Notes under the pieces: model-generated
Databases searched by the model: none
What the model saw: only the letters and a program-made list of their open reading frames with translations
Told to the model about the DNA's origin: nothing
NCBI GenBank assembly: GCA_040285825.1
Contig: JAUPSS010000007.1
Location: 2,702,689 to 2,766,688, forward strand
DNA: 64,000 bases
Direction: 5' to 3'
Origin: Eukaryota sp. TZLM1-RC
Taxonomy: Eukaryota; Metamonada: BaSk clade
Shown here: positions 62,268 through 64,000 of the stretch, in pieces
How the letters are laid out: each line of letters starts with the position of its first letter
Position numbering within the stretch: position 1 is the first letter of the stretch
Made by a program: the position numbers and the translations under genes

Positions 62268-62333
62268 TATCCTCAAAGGTTTCTCCATTAGTAGCTTTGT
62301 TGTATCCATCAGTATTCTCAAAGCAAACTTGAA

Positions 62334-62918
62334 ATGTCTATCAACTTCAAACAATCACAAAAGATTCTCTCTGAATGGCTTCCCAACCGTATGGATCCTC
62401 AGGCCATGAACCGTCGCCTGTGCAAGAGCGCCAACCTCCCAGAGAACGCCGATCCGTTCCTAATCCCCAGTCAAGAAGCTCACATAGCTGCTTTAATATG
62501 TAAGCTGAAGAGGGAAGAAGCTATGAGATTGAGTAGGGAACTGGAGGATGGCCTACTTTCAAACCTCGAACGTGAACGTCTTGCTTTGGAAGAAGCAGTT
62601 AACGCTCAACAAATTTCTATGGTACAATTAGAACAAAATCTCAGGGCAGAATGTGATTCAGGGTGGTTCATGTCAGAAGAACTTGAAAAACTGAAGGCTA
62701 AAATGCAATCTAAACAAGCCAGCACAAAGGAAATCGAACAATCTGTCAGATCTTTGGCGGAGGCAGCCAAGGAACTCGAAGAACATGCTGCCACTGCAAA
62801 GGAGAGAGAGCTGGTTGTCCGTGAGACCTCTGCTCTCAAAGAACAGGCTCAACATCTCGAGGTGGAAATTCAACAGCTTGAACAAATGAAATCTGAAACA
62901 GCAGCTGGTATTCGGTAG
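62334..62918 (+). CDS. Coiled-coil protein of unknown function
   Basis: The 194-residue product has a short N-terminal region (SQKILSEWLPNRMDPQAMNR, PENADPFLIPSQEAHIAALI) followed from about residue 60 to the end by a continuous coiled coil rich in Glu, Lys and Leu with heptad spacing (for example EELEKLKAKMQSKQASTKEI). I do not recognise the family; a cytoskeletal or centrosome-type component is possible but unproven. The frame is intact, with base composition like its housekeeping neighbours, and lies 66 bp after ALG13 in the same direction, so I consider it a real gene. Confidence 0.8.
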   Translation: MSINFKQSQKILSEWLPNRMDPQAMNRRLCKSANLPENADPFLIPSQEAHIAALICKLKREEAMRLSRELEDGLLSNLERERLALEEAVNAQQISMVQLEQNLRAECDSGWFMSEELEKLKAKMQSKQASTKEIEQSVRSLAEAAKELEEHAATAKERELVVRETSALKEQAQHLEVEIQQLEQMKSETAAGIR

Positions 62919-63192
62919 TTGTTTAATAGTTGTTTAATAAAAGCAGTCGTATGTTGATATTGTTTTATTTAGTTGTTTGGGAAGTTGAATCGAATTACAG
63001 CAGATTCATTATGAATGGTGTGAACAGCGCACCGTTTTCCTACATTACATAGAAGTTGAATAGAAGGTCGACATTTTTGATTATTCTTGGCCTCGACCAG
63101 TAAAGTTGAGCTACATTTTATGCCGTTGTCCAAGTTGTCAAATTCCCAAATATATGATATTCCTAATATATCACGGCCATAAAAGATAAAAA
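62919..63192. other. Intergenic
   Basis: Short AT-rich flank after the coiled-coil gene; nothing recognised. Confidence 0.35.
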
Positions 63193-63298
63193 GAGTTGGA
63201 ATTAAAATAAAGTCTTATAATGGTAAACTTGATATGTTGCTTTACATCCAATTTCATCATTTGGTCAATTTTCTCAGAAATTGAGTTCAACTTATCAA
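63193..63298 (-). mobile_element. LINE subfamily A, internal fragment
   Basis: Matches 55720-55815 on the minus strand (AGTCTTATAATGGTAAACTT, CATTTGGTCAATTTTCTCAG). It stops exactly where the LINE-E piece begins, so LINE-E probably inserted into it: the following LINE-A sequence reappears at 63838. Confidence 0.75.
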
Positions 63299-63830
63299 AC
63301 TTTGGTTGAGGAGGACACTTTGAACTCTTTTGTTCGTAACAGAGGTGATTTAATGCTTGAAGAACTTGATGGGACCACTATCGATACTGATGTGTGTAAT
63401 AATTCTTTCATACCATTAGCTCAGTCAAAACACAAGAATCCGCTGTCTGTTGCCGCAAATTCTAAAATTGATAAATATAAAGCATAGTTAATTTCCTTGA
63501 ATGCTGAATCTCACACTTATTATGTCCTTTGTTCATTTGCTTTTTCCTTACATGGTACGCTTGGACCTCTTGCTTTATCTTTTATGGATGATTTTGTTGA
63601 AATTGAAAAACAACGTACAGGAAGAATTTTTGACAAAACGTTTTGGCAGAACAGAAATGTATTTTCAATTTTCAAAGGTGTTGTATCGTTATTGTCTTCC
63701 TCTTTAATATCTCTTGGTCGCTTTTATGAAGGAATAACTTCCAGTCAATTTTTGTTGGCTGATTTGGGATAAGAAGATTTAGAATTTTAATTTTTGTGTT
63801 TAGTTTTCTGAAAGTAATAAATTCAAAACG
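63299..63830 (+). mobile_element. LINE subfamily E, 3' end
   Basis: Starts in the putative endonuclease (VRNRGDLMLEELDGTTIDTD), has a TAG near 63485, then an intact C-terminal frame (LCSFAFSLHGTLGPLALSFM, RTGRIFDKTFWQNRNVFSIF) and an AT-rich 3' tail with AGTAATAAATTC. Confidence 0.85.
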
Positions 63831-63837
63831 TATCAAA

Positions 63838-63885
63838 CAATTCTTTGGTAACTTCATCATTATTTCCTAAAACCGAACCCCAGTG
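63838..63885 (-). mobile_element. LINE subfamily A, continuation beyond the LINE-E insertion
   Basis: Matches 55825-55875 (TTTGGTAACTTCATCATTATT, quoted in part). Together with 63193-63298 it brackets the LINE-E piece, giving a nested insertion. Confidence 0.65.
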
Positions 63886-63914
63886 AAATAAATCGAGATC
63901 GACAAGACAAATCC

Positions 63915-64000
63915 ATAGAAAAAAGTGATTTATTGTACAGTAATATATTGTAATATGTACAGTAATATTGTACAGTAATACAAGAAACAATGTTAGAGAA
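63915..64000. repeat. Short tandem TGTACAGTAATA motifs
   Basis: Three imperfect TGTACAGTAATA units occur between 63935 and 63980. Simple sequence of unknown meaning at the window edge. Confidence 0.4.

Noticed and set aside
1-64000. tRNA, rRNA or snRNA genes
   Set aside because: I looked for GGTTCGA-type T-loops and paired arms on both strands and found no convincing candidate; a covariance-model scan would be decisive.

Overview
This window is AT-rich nuclear DNA from a unicellular eukaryote. Most recognisable genes are single open frames; one convincing short intron (52 nt) is visible. The gene set (selenocysteine synthase SepSecS, DNA primase small subunit, ALG13, a myotubularin-14-type phosphatase, glycerophosphocholine acyltransferase, two histone H4 genes, two large ER-type M28 peptidases, an RCC1-repeat protein) is eukaryotic and argues against a bacterium or virus. 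SepSecS implies a selenocysteine pathway, which most fungi and land plants lack. Two interstitial TTAGGG-like tracts hint at a TTAGGG telomere. I cannot place the species; an intron-poor free-living or commensal protist fits best.

Layout. 0-9 kb: a LINE 3' end, SepSecS (-), then a decayed Fanzor-like (eukaryotic TnpB-related) gene ending 71 bp upstream of the SepSecS start, then LINE copies. 9-18 kb is the main housekeeping block: Gpc1-type acyltransferase (-), a small PH-like protein with an intron (+), M28 peptidase 1 (+), RCC1/leucine-rich protein (-), a second, different Fanzor-like remnant (-), and a divergent histone H4 (-). 18-24 kb is gene-poor and holds decayed Sel1-repeat and B-box reading frames, one possible small membrane protein and a dispersed repeat. 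24-29 kb: LINE 3' ends, partly in tandem. 29-31.4 kb: M28 peptidase 2 (-). 31.4-41.7 kb: a mosaic of at least four LINE subfamilies that also holds a second Fanzor-like copy, itself split by a miniature LTR element. 41.7-51.6 kb: two copies of a 2.9 kb segmental duplication carrying the telomere-like tract, flanking the canonical-type histone H4 gene and a degenerate bacterial-type tyrosine recombinase. 51.6-54.7 kb: a TA-flanked DNA transposon made of three tandem units, nested in a LINE. 56-64 kb: primase (+), LINE remnants, then MTMR14-like, ALG13 and a coiled-coil gene (+) at short spacing, then more LINE debris.

The host genes serve unrelated housekeeping roles (selenoprotein synthesis, replication priming, N-glycan assembly, phosphoinositide and phospholipid metabolism, chromatin), and no operon-like pathway links them. 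The most notable content is mobile: three remnants of Fanzor-type RuvC nucleases from two families, a TRIM-like element with identical 139 bp LTRs and a 4 bp target duplication, a pogo/mariner-like deletion derivative with a TA duplication, and a large LINE family that appears to encode a restriction-like endonuclease. Mobile elements lie within about 40-90 bp of several start codons, so host promoters must be very short. All functional calls come from reading motifs by eye; no database search was possible.
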